In this document: piece after piece, positions 12,401-24,870 of the stretch | Numbering within the stretch: the first letter of the stretch is position 1 | How the letters are laid out: the number at the start of each line of letters is the position of its first letter | NCBI RefSeq assembly: GCF_023856365.1 | Contig: NC_064542.1 | Coordinates: forward strand, 11,429,863 to 11,493,862 | Length of the DNA: 64,000 nucleotides | Source of the DNA: Brienomyrus brachyistius | Taxonomy: Eukaryota; Chordata; Actinopteri; Osteoglossiformes; Mormyridae | Direction of reading: 5' to 3' | Translations under genes and position numbers: made by a program | The notes under the pieces: generated by a model | What the model was told of the DNA's origin: nothing | What the model saw: only the letters and a program-made list of their open reading frames with translations | The model's database searches: none

Positions 12401-15400
12401 ATTGGTTACAACAGCAAAATGTTCCATCAAAGAACAAAGGGAAAACTTATCAGGTTCCTTCCAGAGAAAGTAGCTAAATATTTGATTGACCCTCTGGTGA
12501 TTGCAGGCTGTTCTCAAAGCACGACGATCACGTCTCTATGCAAACCAAGGTATGCTCGCTGTATTTTAATTTATCAAGAGGGAAGCCTTTTTGTGTCTTT
12601 CCTAAGAGCACCGTACCTATAGCTTTTGATGATTTCAGAGAACGCCTATTATTTCTACATTTAAAAATGTCCCTCGAGTGCAAAAAAAGTAATTTAAATA
12701 TACAGTAGGAATATCAGATTGTCTGTTGCGATTCCATTTGCTTTCATGAGTCTTAATGTAATGACAGGAATGACAAGCTTCCCTGAGCCCTGACTTCCAG
12801 AGCGTTCCATTAATTCCATTGCGTCAACTTCATATTTCTACCTGTAACCACCTACGTATTTTTGACACAGATATGATTGTTTTTCCACACTTGCGCTAGA
12901 TGTCGTAACAGGTGATAGAGTGCTAACAGAGAGATTATTTTCAAAATATTTGACGTTACTCAGATTGGACAATGCAGTAATGTGAATAGTCCGAATATAA
13001 GTAAAATGTAGCTATATTTATGATGGCATGCATTCCACATTCACCCATGCACCCATATGCGAGAAATGTATGTGACATATAAAGGGTATCAATTATATAA
13101 ATAAAATCATAAATTAATAATTACGCATTGTATTTGTAACAAGAGAAAATAAACCCAGATATTGCGATTGTGAGGTCATTGCTATATCCGGTCCGTCTGT
13201 CCAATTGCTAGCAGATATTAGCATGCAAGAAACACTGCATTCTTCATAAACTTTGCTGTTCCAGCAATTCAAATGTAACCTTTTCCAACAAATCAGTTCT
13301 TGGCCTTTTGAAGAGGACAACAAGGAATGCATAATGAACTGCAAGCCTGGAGTAAACAGACGTGATAGCCACCTCAGGAAGCAGGAGAGAGTGTTTAAGT
13401 AGAGCCGATTTCTACGGAGGCATTTAAGGAGGAACAAAAGCTTGTAACCTTTTTAAATATTTGATCAGCCCTGAACGTCCCGTAAAAATGCATGAATTTT
13501 AATTATCGTCGAGGTTATACAATAAAGAGTGTAAAACGCAACATGGGGCCCTAGACTGGCCAATTAGGGAGCTGGTGAGTTGCTCTGTATGCTAATTTCA
13601 CGGGAGCCAGGGAGCTAATTGTGGACTGAAGGATTTGACACTGGGGACCGTTTTTCTGGTTCCGTACTGGGTGCACCTTTAGCGCTCTCGGCATCTATCT
13701 GCAGCTTGCGGGGCAAAACTATATCTCAGCTGAGCGGCCGCTAGCTAGCGTATGCCGACTCTTAATACGTACAGCTCATCCACTCAACATGAAAGAGACA
13801 AAGAAAAATAAAAAAATAAATAAATCACAACCGCCATTGGGCAGAGCTGCTTTTGATTTATAGAATCTGAACAGCTTCCATCTGCAAAAGCGCAGTGAGG
13901 GAGCAGAATAGCGAGGGGGTTGACTGACTCTCTGATTTTCTTTGGCCTCTCCCCAAAACCCATCAAACAACAGAAAACAGCTCCTAACAAGACAGATGGC
14001 AGGGCTGGGGCTAACTTGAAATGTACAAGAGCCTTCCTGAAATGAAAGGCATGAAATATCGTACCTGCCGCGCCAGAAAGAGGGAAGGGGGGATAATTTG
14101 TTTACAAAAGTGATTTAAAGCGCCGATTTCAAGACAGGCGTATAAATTGCGTGTAAATTGTTTTCTAGATCTGTGATGGCCTCTGGGAGATGGTACCAAA
14201 AGCGATGTGGCTACCGTACATTGTTAATTTAGTTTATATTTTATCATTGTTGAAAATTCCAAGTAATATCTAGAACTCCAATATTAAATATGAAAATGTA
14301 ACTGCCAGCAACTTTCAATAGCATTTAAATTGGTTAATAAATGAACGTCATGAAATACCGCGTCGATAACGGAATAGGTCAATTTCATGCTGACCTGTTA
14401 ATATTGAGCCTGACAGTTATTAGGTGAACAAGAGTGTCAAGTGCACTAAAGTGTCTAAAAGGACGACAGAAAGTGGGGAAAAAATGATAAATCAGCATTT
14501 TGAGAAGGATAATAGTTTCTTTTTTTTTTAAGCAAAGCACCGTGATATGTCATAGCAGCGATACACATTTACTTATGTGTTTAATGTCCAGTTTGTAATG
14601 GAGATTATTTTATTGAGCCCTGGGACGATCTTTCGCAGAAGGATAGATGTCCTGGGCCCTTTAATCTCCCACTTGAGGCCTCTCTGTCTTGTGAAATCCT
14701 TCTAGGCCATGAGAAGATGAGCTAACGTGAGAGGCCTGAGCCCCATTCAACCACATTTCCCCTTTAGCATTGCCATGAATCACGCTAATACAGTAAAATC
14801 TGGGACTGTTCTCTTTAGCCATCTTGTATCCCGCGGGGGGGCACTGCCAGCTCATGCTGTCCGGCTCTGGGTCCACACCGAAAAATAGCAACAGCAGCAA
14901 TGAGGTCAAAGGTCAACCAAACACATGGTTTTAGTCCGTGACGACGTTATCCATTATCTGAGTAGTGAAACTAACTAAATTTATGCTGAAATAACAATGT
15001 AACTATGTATTATAATAACACTACTTTTGCCTAATTAACTCTGGCAGCAGACGTTGTGTCATTTAGGCGTTACTCAGCCTTATGCAATCAGGTTACACAT
15101 GTGTAGGCAGCTTGCATATCCTGTCTGCAATTTAAGACACTGTAAATCCATTACCCAAGTCTCCATGAGTACTCCTGTACAAGTACTGCTCATTTGATAA
15201 TGAGCTAAATTTTGCCTACAGCTTCATGCAAGTTTCCCATATAAGATGCACACTTTACTTCCCCAGGAAAGTGTTGTGTTTGCCATGGGTGCTCAGAAGT
15301 ACCGAGTGCGCAATGAACTCCACCCCCTAGGTCTGATAGGCTGATTACCCTATTACCATGGGCCCCTATAAATATTGACACGGTGCTCTAAAAGGGCACA

Positions 15401-15479
15401 ATAAATGAACTGGAAGATTAATCACAGTGCCCCAGAGCAGGTACATAAAGATATAAAGTCTAACGTAACAAACAGTGCC
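9446..15479. other. intergenic, no gene seen
   Basis: Apart from the repeat at 11540-11850, nothing identifiable. The longest frame (minus, 13437-13114, 107 codons) has no known motif. Two low-repeat stretches (13490-13660 and 14640-14800) look like possible conserved non-coding elements. Confidence 0.5.
11540..11850. mobile_element. fish interspersed repeat copy
   Basis: GGAGCCTTTCCCAGTCATCAG, GGAGCCCATCCCAGGCAGCG, GGGTGCATCCTGGATGGCATAC and CAGTCCATTGAAGGGGGCACA recur, matching the middle of the same abundant fish repeat. The first part looks internally duplicated. Confidence 0.5.
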
Positions 15480-16170
15480 TTTCGGGAATTAAACTTTTTA
15501 TTTACATAAAATTTTACAAAAACAGAGATTGGTACAACATAACAGATCAACAAGTCAGCCAAATATCAAAACCTTAACCAAAACAATAACGCAATGCAAA
15601 AGTATTTAATGAGCAAACCACTAACCAGCAATACCAGAAGGACGTGAAGGATTCTGTCTATTCCGTAATTATACAACTGAACCCACAGCTCCCTTAGTTT
15701 CTCCCCCACTTTTGTTTCTCCCCAACGAAACATCACATAAAGCAGTTTCTGTTACTATATCAACGCAATCTTTCAGATCAGACTGTCTAGAACATTTCCA
15801 GTCGCATAGCATCATCCTAAAAGCAGAAGTAATACCAGCTATTAAAATGGTAAACTCTTCGTCTGGTATAAGCTGCATTTCTGCTCTATCAGCTAGGAGG
15901 CTCGAGGAGTCAGGGTTGAACAGGTTGAGTCAAATCCAATCATTTCCCCAACAATTCAAGAGTTTTACACCAAAAAGGGTATCAGAGAACATTCCCAAAT
16001 CATATGGAGATCCATCCCTGCTTCTGTCTGACATAGCCAACAAAAATCATTTGAAAGTAATCCCATACCATGAAGTCTAGACATGCGCCCAATATCAGGG
16101 AACAACTTTATATGGAATAATTTTGTCTTCCGCCTCTCCAATATTCCTTGCCCACATCTGACCAAACTCT
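15480..16170 (-). mobile_element. decayed L1-type LINE, 3' end of ORF2
   Basis: Read on the minus strand, 16165-15965 codes for LFHIKLFPDIGRMSRLHGMGL, then CWLC and LHMIWEC. This is the C-terminal Cys/His region of L1-type ORF2 (pattern LHxMGL, CxxC, LHMxWxC). After a frameshift, 15878-15669 continues with FTILIAGITSAFRMMLCDWK, resembling the last part of fish L1 ORF2. The copy is 5'-truncated and broken by the frameshift, so it is not active. A 3' tail follows down to about 15480. Confidence 0.65.
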
Positions 16171-16914
16171 CATCTAATCATCATCATAGGTAGCACTGCC
16201 CGGATCTTTCTGGCGTATTGTTTTGTCACCAACGATTTGATAGGTGTTCCTGTAAAATCTAGATGCTTTATGAGATTCATGTGGCAGCCTTGGAATTACA
16301 ATCAGATGACTGTCACTCACATCCAGCTTACTGTTGAGACAATGCCACATTTGTTAATATTTACAGATATTTCGCTTCAATGTTATATTTTGTTTCTTGC
16401 AATTCAAATATGACAAGTATATCCCTTTACTGTATAAATCACTAACAATATTTACCCCTTAGATACTACCTTTCTTAATGTACACGAGTAACATCGTAAT
16501 GCCCTTGTGAGCTTGCTCTGTGAAAAAGGGCTGTAATGTGTATATCATAAATATAATGGCCAGTATACATAAAAAAATCCCTATTTGTTTATTAAACTTT
16601 AGATAATAAAACTTAAAAAAGTTTTTTTTATGAAGAATTATTATTTGCTGCCCTTAATAAATTACTTTGTAGTGTGTGATGCCAAATAATGGCTTCGCTG
16701 AGTTACTGTGAGGATTTATTGTATTTAGGTACAGTATTAATAATATGCAGCCCATCACACCACCACTTGGAGAATATTTTAATAGACATTAAGATTAAGG
16801 TTGAAAGTGTTTTTCTTTTTTTTTTTAATCAAAGCCACTGCTTAAGTTACTGTCAACGACCCACCCATCCATCTGACAATCACTTAACCAGCACAGGTTC
16901 AAGGTGTTAGTGAC

Positions 16915-17285
16915 AACCATCCATCCATCCATTTTCCAAAACACTTATCCTACTGGGTCGCGGGGGGTCCAGATTAGTGAAAACCAGTGCATTTAAAATT
17001 AAAATTCAATATTAAAAATAAAAATGTGATTTAGGTAGGTAGGGTAGCACAAGGTGCGTGTGTGGAATTTCTACCCTTTTCCCCCTGCAGTCTGAAAACG
17101 TGCAGTTCGGCAAAGGTGTGTTTTTAATTGGCTTTTGGAGCGTGAAGATGTGTGTTCCCTGTGAGGGACTGGCATGGCTGCATCCCGGGTGCCGCTGCGT
17201 CACGACCCAAGCTGCCTGGCACAGGCTCCAGGCTCCAAACGGCCCTGCATCTGAGCAGGATCCTATGAAAAATGAATAGATGAAA
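16915..17285. mobile_element. two facing fragments of the CATCCATCC-type fish repeat
   Basis: At 16918-16970 CCATCCATCCATCCATTTTCC, ACACTTATCCTACTGGGTCGCGGGG reads in one direction. At 17155-17280 GGGACTGGCATGGCTGCATCC, CAGGCTCCAGGCTCC and GAAAAATGAATAGATG read in the other. Confidence 0.5.
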
Positions 17286-17573
17286 GTGTGCGGTTTCATT
17301 GTACAGCTAAAAACTCAATACATGCAATATAATGTAATCCACTTTGCATTTCAATTGAACTAGCGAAAGCTGATCTACGCTGGCATATTGAGACACATTA
17401 TACTTATTTAGTAACTGTCTCAGCTTCGGAATTTTGGTGCATCTAGAAAGAGAGACCTGTTGAATATTGAAAAACTGCTAACAGATAGACAAGGTGAATG
17501 GCCGTCGCTGGCGTTTTGAAGGGTAAACGCAGGTCAGTAATAGAAGGCAGTTAGTGAACTAATCTGCTACTCT

Positions 17574-17790
17574 GTGCATCCATTCATCCATCTTACATCT
17601 AGGTCAAGGTCAACAGGGACCCAGAGTGCATTCCGGGCAGCACAGTACATGAGGCTGGGGTACAGCCTGGATGGGATACCAGTCATGCCCATACACCCCA
17701 ATTCAAGTACAGACACAACGTCCCTCCCTCGAAGAGGGAAGCAGCTCCTGAAAATACCCACCAATCCTTTGGTACAACAAAGCAGTTTGT
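17574..17790 (+). mobile_element. CATCCATTCATCC-type fish repeat fragment
   Basis: CATCCATTCATCCATCTTAC, GGACCCAGAGTGCATTCCGGGCAGCAC, GAGGCTGGGGTACAGCCTGGATGGG and ATACCAGTC follow the order of the abundant fish element seen elsewhere in the window. Confidence 0.5.
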
Positions 17791-20700
17791 AAGCTGACTT
17801 ACTGCAACTAGAAAAGCCACATTGAGTAAGGAGAGAGACACATTCAGCACAGGGAATTTTTTTTTTTTCATGAATCACTATGAGTAACAGACCATTTTAA
17901 ACGAGAGAAGGTTAGAAATATGAATTCATTCAACGCAATTTCACAATGAATCACCTGGGAAAAGATAAATCGTTGATGCAAAATGTCAATGTTTTCTCAT
18001 TAGGGGGAGTATGAATTTGTAAAACCAGAGAAACATACTTATGAAAAGTAAACCCGCACGTTTTTCACACGATAGGCATAATCAGAATATGCAGTACAAT
18101 TAACACTCTGTCACTCCATGCACATTATATTGTGTCTATTGTAACAAACAAACAAAAAAAAAAAAAACAATGAACCTGAAGTGGAATCGTTTTGTTGCGT
18201 TTCAGCAGGCGGCTTGTGGTGTTTTGCCAGCTTGATGTGTGCTTTGCTTATAAATATGCATGAGGAATTACTTTAATCTATAGATGTGGTATGAAGATAC
18301 CTTCTCTCTCTCAGTGATTGAGATCGCACTTGGTTGAATTATGCTTGCAAAGGCAGCAGGGAATGAACGCTGCCAACATGTCAGGCGGTCATATACCCAG
18401 CGGTGCAACAGGAGAAGCTACGCTTGCTGTGACTTATGTCTGTTGCACGCAGCTGTAATTGTTTAATTGTTCTAAAGTTTACAGCGACCAATCCTCCTTC
18501 ATTTTCTTTTGTAATTTTACAACACTTTTTTGAAATAATGAGTTATATTTCATCTGTGAAAGTATCCAAAGAAACTCTTGCAGTGGCAACGGTTTATGTG
18601 CTTATGTCCTGTTGCTGGGTGATTTAAAACATTCTGCGGCGTGCTGATATCCGTGGAGGAGGATTTCAAAGGATCGGCAGCAACTTCAAAGCAGATCTTC
18701 CCGTCACTTACGGACCCAGTGGAACATTAAAAAGCATCTGGAGGAACAGGATACTGTCCTAGTTAGAAGTTTGCACTACATGCATGTTTTCATTGCTGTC
18801 TTGGATGGCTCCCTGGATGTTGTATCCTGATCAGATCTGCTTCAGGTACATTTTGCAGAATGAAACGTTTCAAGGGAGCTACAGAAAGTGGCATTTAACT
18901 TAAATCTTATAAACGGACTACAATTCATTCATGCACTCGAGTTTAGTTACACTAAAATAGGACCGTATTCGCACTAACATGCTTAGGATCATAGCATCGG
19001 CCAGGGACACATTAGTGGTTTAAGTTATTTGAGTCCTACAGCAATTAGTAGTAATAACTTTGATACAGGTTTAAGGCACATCCATCGCTTATGTAGAATG
19101 AAGAGCAAATCTCCAAACTTACACAGTCCATGGGAAATGTGCTGTGGATAGGTCCATAAGTATGTACCATTTCTGTAGACTTTAGAGAGTTTTGGAAATT
19201 TAACAAAAGTTCTTTGTTGGATTACATAAGGACTGAGTGAATTTTGCTTCCTAATACTGTAACATTAGGTTCTTTTCTCGAAAGCAACAAAAGATTGACT
19301 GAGCGAGTTTGGCAAATTTGCTCTTCAGATATGTCGCATACCACAGAGGTTGCTGCCGTTCTCACATATAAGAATCTGATTAGTCGAATACGGACGCAAA
19401 GCATGGCACAAACTAATCATTTAAACGTTAAACAGTAACAAGAAGGAAAATACACACAACTTTCAGAGCTTCCATCAATTCCTAACGCAAAAGCAGTTTG
19501 CCCATTTTCGCAAAAGAATAAGTGATTCTGTGTGTTACACTGATATACGAACGTGTTCATTCATCGACTTCACTGCACCCAGTAGTGATGTTTTCATTAA
19601 ATTTGCACATTAGTTCTTCTGGATGAGGTAGTCCTCACTGAAACTCACTGCAGGCGTGAGAGATGTCAGGGTGAAATTTGTAAAGATGGTGTACAAGAAG
19701 TAACTATGATAGCTATGCTACACTCCATGCCCCAAAATGTTCCGGAACCTCCGCTGTGGCTTATCCACTTCCACTGTGACAGGAGCTGAGTGACGTTCAA
19801 CAACTGGGTCTTAAAATCTAAGCTGCTTCTGTACTTGCTGGTATGAACCCTTGACGATATCTTGCTCCACTAAAAAAGCCCGTGTTCCTGTCTTAGCAGC
19901 CTATTTTTAATGGTATGTTCAAGAAATAAACAAATCAATAGACAGATAGTCATGTAAACAAACAATAAATAAATAAGGTCAACCTTCCTGTTGCTAGTGC
20001 ATTGTGGGAGTGAGTGGAATTCATAGCTTTTTAAAGCGTGAACCTTACATTAGAAGCTTAAAATATATATTTCATGTAGAATATAACATAAATTCAACTT
20101 CTCCTTCAGTCATTCTTGTCATTGTGTTTTCTGAATTCTCCAAATTCCACAAAACTACACACAGGAAACTGGGTGTGTCTCAGTACAACAGACTTGAAAA
20201 CATAATTCAATTGTATAGCCACAGAACCTCAGGAAATGAAATTTGGAGGAAAAATATTAGTAGTACAGTGTTACAATATTTGTCCAAAAGAGTAACCATC
20301 ATGATCACTTGTGGAATTTCACGGAATCCTTATGGCCACAGCAAGATACAAATCCCACAAATGCGAGGCAAGAAGCAAGTAACCCTCTAGCAAAACTTAA
20401 AAGTGCCAACTGATTCTGAACAAAATAACAGCACCAGTATCCAAACAGTACAGAAAAAAATAAGTAAATAAATTAAAAAAAAATAATAAAAAAAAATATA
20501 TACATACTCATATTAAGTTGGTTCGTGCACAGAGTGAAGAGCTAGAAAGTGATAAAGAAAAATACATGTATACTGTTGTATTAGAAAAAGCTAAAATTAA
20601 GATCTCAATTCTAGAAATGAATACATCTGAAATATTATTAATCTGGATGCTGAGAATTTATTACAAACTCTTCTAGGCATAAAATATGTAAAAACAAACA

Positions 20701-22339
20701 CTAAGATGATGGTGGAACACTGGTTGTTTATCTATTACAAAACATCTAGCAAAAATAGTAAAAATTTAGACTGCATATTCCGTCCTTTTCAGCAGTGTGC
20801 TACACATAAAGCAGTTCGGCAAACTTTTTTTTTCTAAATGATGCTTTAAAACTGGAAAATGCAATACCACTCTACTTCCGCAAAACTCACACGGATAAGG
20901 GAGTCCATTTCAGAGCCTCTAACCAAGAAGAGGGACCTGAAACTTACCTGTTAGAAGCTCTTACTTGTTGCAATAGCAGTTTTCGTAGTGTTCAATTTTC
21001 GTTGAGTAATATGCATGTGTTTAAATGCACAAAGATGTTGGGGATGCCAACAAACTCTATACCCTGTTTCTCTCCAGTTCCCAGTTGTCCCTGCTCTGTA
21101 AATATTTGCATATAAAAAAAAAAACGGCTTTTCTCTTAGAGAGGAAATTCCTGATAAGTGCTTTCCGCTGTACCACGCTGAACAATTACAAAGGAACAAC
21201 CCAGAGCAGAGACCACTTCCCTTACTTCTGACTTTCCACTGTGACACATTAGCTAACAGAAATATAGAAAAAGCTTGATTCTTATGGTACATGTAAAATT
21301 AACACTTACAGTATTGTTTCCCATTTGCAGTGGGAGTTGGTCTTACTACAAAACACTTAAAAGGATGAGCATGAAGTAATTCTTAGTATTCAACAACCTC
21401 TAAGACACTACACATTAAGCCATTGCTATTCACTTTGTTATGGTCTGTAGTAATCTAGCTAAGTAGGTAAAATTTACACACATATTTGCAGAAAAGGTTC
21501 ACGTGATCTTCTGGTGAAACCTAAATAAGACCCTCAGGCTTACAAAGAATGTTGTCTTTACTGAGAGCATAAAACACTCAATCTGTATTCTTGAAATAAA
21601 TATTTCTGTAGTATCTCCGGGGGTGGAGACAGATCACTCTGACTCAGATGGAGGTGTTTTCTCCTACTTTATGAAGTCTCCCTATCTTCAGCGAAGTTCA
21701 CATGACCTACTTTCTTTACAGTACATTGACCCCGTATTGTCATTGGTATCGCTACAGAAAGTAAAGCAAAACATGCTTTGGCGATTGAAAAAAAAAATTC
21801 AGTGTAGTAATTGTACAAAAAAATCCCTTCCTGGATTTTAAATACACTGGATTTAGCTTAACGTTTGACTTTGCTCAAACAGTAATCCAGGAGATACACA
21901 CACTATATCCTAAAAAGACATGAAAGTGTGCAACATACGCATCAGTACAGCTTGGACATTTTTTAGAATAATACTGCCCCTAAGTGGACAGTTGTATGCA
22001 ATACAACTAGATCCAAAACAAAATAATCAAGCAAATTATAACCTAATGGACTAATTAAAATTGAAAATAATTAAGCAATTTAGATACTGAAGCAATATCA
22101 TTTGCATTTCTTCTTTCTGTATCATTTTGGTTTTATATACTCCAGATGGAGCGTATGAAATATTTTTATAATCAGATTTTTCTGATCAATTATCACAAAA
22201 ATATGCATGTGCATATACATATACTCTAAGCTTCATATGTGAAACATCTCGGTCACTCATACTGTTGTAATATGTATTCTTATATAAGCCTGAATATCTA
22301 AATTAATCCAGTGCATACTGGATGAACAGGGCAAATCGG

Positions 22340-22456
22340 CAGGTGAGATTTATTAATCTATTTAGTCGATTTTATCCAAAGTGACGGACACTGAGGAAAC
22401 AGGGTTCCAATCATAGGTACAGTACTTATCCAGGGTGCCACACAGTGTCCCCCAAA
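22340..22456 (+). mobile_element. short fish interspersed repeat fragment
   Basis: TTTAGTCGATTTTATCCAAAG, TGACGGACACTGAGG, AACAGGGTTCCAATC resembles the TTTTATCCAAAGCGACTTACA-type repeat common in fish genomes. Family not identified. Confidence 0.3.
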
Positions 22457-22677
22457 TTTATATTACAGCCAAAGCTTTTCAGCTAATGTAGTATTTTAAC
22501 ACTTGCATATGTATTATCTTTGACCTCAGTTACTTACCTGTGTGATTTAAGAGTAATGGACAGAAAATCTGAAAGCGTCACACCATCTACTCAAAATCTG
22601 ACAACGGCTGGTGATGACGGAATGAAGGTTTTGAAATAAGTGCAAAAAGAAGCCTGGAATTAAGGTTAATTGAACAG

Positions 22678-22683
22678 TTTATT
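22678..22683 (-). terminator. candidate poly(A) signal AATAAA (distal)
   Basis: A canonical AATAAA on the minus strand, about 1.54 kb past the stop codon. It is followed within about 30-60 bases by T-rich sequence (TTCTTTTTGC), which is compatible with a downstream element. Confidence 0.35.
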
Positions 22684-23804
22684 TGTGGTTTGTTTTGTAG
22701 TTGAAACAGAACATTAACAAAATTTAAAAAAAAAACAAAAAAAAAAAAAAACATACCAGCAAGAAAGATAAACAGACGCATCTAGATCCCAATGTCACTA
22801 AATACACCAAAGGATGTTAGAAAATACCATCTCTTTTCACATATTTTTCCCCAAGGCTAATGTAATGACTTAAAAGACCATTACAGAAAAGTCATTATCC
22901 ATCAGTGGCATTACAGCATGGCTCTTTTGTCACAACAGCTAGCAAAGTCCCCACTCCGCCATCCCCATATATCAACATATCTATTTACCGAGGGAGAGAG
23001 AGAGAGAGAGACAAACAGAGATATTTAGCTCAGCATGGTAAGGTGCTCAGATGTGGAGTTAGGGTTGCAAGCCGGGGACAATAATTACAAAACATTCATT
23101 CAAACTGCAAATCCATGCAAGTTTGGCTAACCATTGTCATCGCGTCAGGATTTCATCACATTTGACAATTTCTCAGTAGGCATTACAATAAGACCAAGTA
23201 TTATGAAACAGAGACAATGGGAGCTATGATATGCTGTCAATTTCTTAGCCAAAAAAGGCAAATTATAAAAGGCAAATATGTGTATTTTTCATCACATGAT
23301 ACAAAAAATATACAATACAAATGATCATTGAAGCCACCTTTCTGTCACAACAGGATACTGCCATTTTCTTCTGCGTAACAGTGCAACCAAAGAATCTGCT
23401 TTTGCTCTACTTTTGACTGCAGCTGTACACTCTGTATTCAGCTAAATTGGTTAGAGTATATTATGAAGCAGCTACCAATAAGGATTTGGGCAGTATTCTA
23501 GTGTAACTCAGGTCAAAACAGCAGTTCATTATAATTTATACAAATACATTGATGCTCACTGCAGCTATGGTCTCTACCAGCAATGATGCTCGATTCTATG
23601 GAAAATGTAAAAAGGTCAGATCAATGAGAAGTATACATTTTTGCAGCACGGATTATATTAAGCTCCAAAACAAAAGCAAATCAATCTTTTGTTAAAATAT
23701 ATATATCGATAACAGTTGTTTTCTGATTAATGGTATAAAGTATACACAATCCTTTATTAAACATTCTGAATCATGAACTTTTGCAGACTTTGAAATTCCT
23801 CATT

Positions 23805-23810
23805 TTTATT
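23805..23810 (-). terminator. candidate poly(A) signal AATAAA (proximal)
   Basis: A canonical AATAAA hexamer on the minus strand, about 415 bases past the ahnak stop codon. A second copy sits 52 bases further on at 23758-23753, so the two could form a proximal pair. Confidence 0.4.
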
Positions 23811-24224
23811 ACATTAAGATAAAAAATACCACGCCTACTAGGAAAAGTTTTAAAAGATTTGAAGAATTCCTTTACTATTAACATTTGTACTTAAGGCACT
23901 GTGTCTGGGAAGGGTCACAATCTAAGACAGCATACGCTAAACAAACGTGATTATATACAAAAAAAATACAAAACAGGTTCAATTTCTTATTTACACTTAA
24001 AGGATGATTTTCAAAACTGCAAAATTTACTCCAGTGTCTTTTAAATTACCTTTGCGCTTCCCTAGCAGTGCATCAGTGTACTGGAGATGTACATTTTGAA
24101 AATCAAGTTGTTGTTCTTTAAACTTAAAATTGATAAGAGTCAGGGTTGGAGATGGGCCGAGTCATACAGATAGAATGAAGAAAATGGCTTGGAAAAGAAA
24201 GGAATGGAGACAAGGCTCATTAGA

Positions 24225-24870
24225 TTATTTCTTTGGTGACACTGAAAGTTCAACACGTGGAAAACGAAAACCTCCCTTCGCCGCACTATCACCACTGGAT
24301 GATGAAGAAACCCGAGACTTCTTGGAGGGCAAAGAAACTCCACCACTTCCCTCTACCTGAGCTTCAGCTTCTTCACCCAGGGACACTTCATATGAGCCTT
24401 TCGACTTGGAGCCAAAGCCACCAAACGTGCCAAACTTCAGCTTTCCTTTTTTACCCTTGACCTTAACCTCCCCGCCCTCCAGGGAGGCTCCCCCCTCTGC
24501 TTGGAGATGACCACCGGGAGAGGAAGGAGAAGCCAGTCCTCCCTCGTCACTCAAGGAGGATGATCGATGTCGGGATTTTTTGAACAGGTCTAGCGATGCA
24601 GACTTGGTTTTAGGTGACACAATGATGCCAGGACCTCCCTCAATTGCACTCTTGCCAGGCAATTCGCCAGAACTTACACTCAGCCCTTTGGAACCTTTTA
24701 CACCACCACCACTAGACACTTCTACACTCGGTCCCTGAAGACTCAGATCTGCTGCACTGCCGCCCTTGCTTTTTGACTTGCCAAACAACTTGGGCAACTT
24801 GACTTTTGTTTTTCCACCACCAGTTTTTAGCTCAGGACCCTCTAATTCAAGGCTTTGAGAGCTTAACGTG
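24225..24870 (-). other. ahnak: AHNAK C-terminal Ser/Gly/Lys-rich tail
   Basis: About 215 residues of non-repeat sequence. Seen: KVKLPKLFGKSKSKGG, ASLDLFKKSRHRSSSLSDE (basic, with an RxRxxS pattern that could be an AGC-kinase site), KVKGKKGKLKFGTFGGFG, KKSRVSSSSSGDS and the terminal VELSVSPKK. Mammalian AHNAK ends in the same way (KKSR-SSSS, then ELSVS plus lysines), which is the best single marker for calling this AHNAK rather than a paralogue. The lysine clusters could act as nuclear localisation signals; that is inference. Confidence 0.88.

Larger units (their letters stand above)
16171..22339. other. intergenic, no gene seen
   Basis: AT-rich DNA with repeat fragments at 16.9-17.8 kb. Plus frame 20004-20390 (128 codons) has no recognisable domain and low-complexity surroundings. 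A minus-strand stretch at about 19900-19615 gives protein-like segments but has several stops. Confidence 0.5.
22600..24224 (-). other. ahnak: probable ahnak 3' UTR with candidate poly(A) signals
   Basis: Downstream of the TAA the minus strand is AT-rich and non-coding. AATAAA occurs on the minus strand at 23810-23805, 23758-23753 and 22683-22678, and also at 22354-22349. The first two would give a 3' UTR of about 0.45 kb, the third about 1.55 kb. T-rich sequence lies near 22760-22720. Which signal is used cannot be decided from sequence. The 22.6 kb boundary is a guess. Confidence 0.45.

Noticed and set aside
19615..19900. Protein-like minus-strand segments (FLVEQDIVKGSYQQVQKQL, APVTVEVDKPQRRFRNILG, FTLTSLTPAVSFSEDYL)
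   Set aside because: Three internal stops in about 95 codons is close to chance, and I recognise no family. It may be a decayed exon or transposon piece. A translated database search would decide; a consistent hit in one frame would revive it.
20004..20390. Plus-strand 128-codon frame
   Set aside because: AT-rich, no domain, no supporting context.
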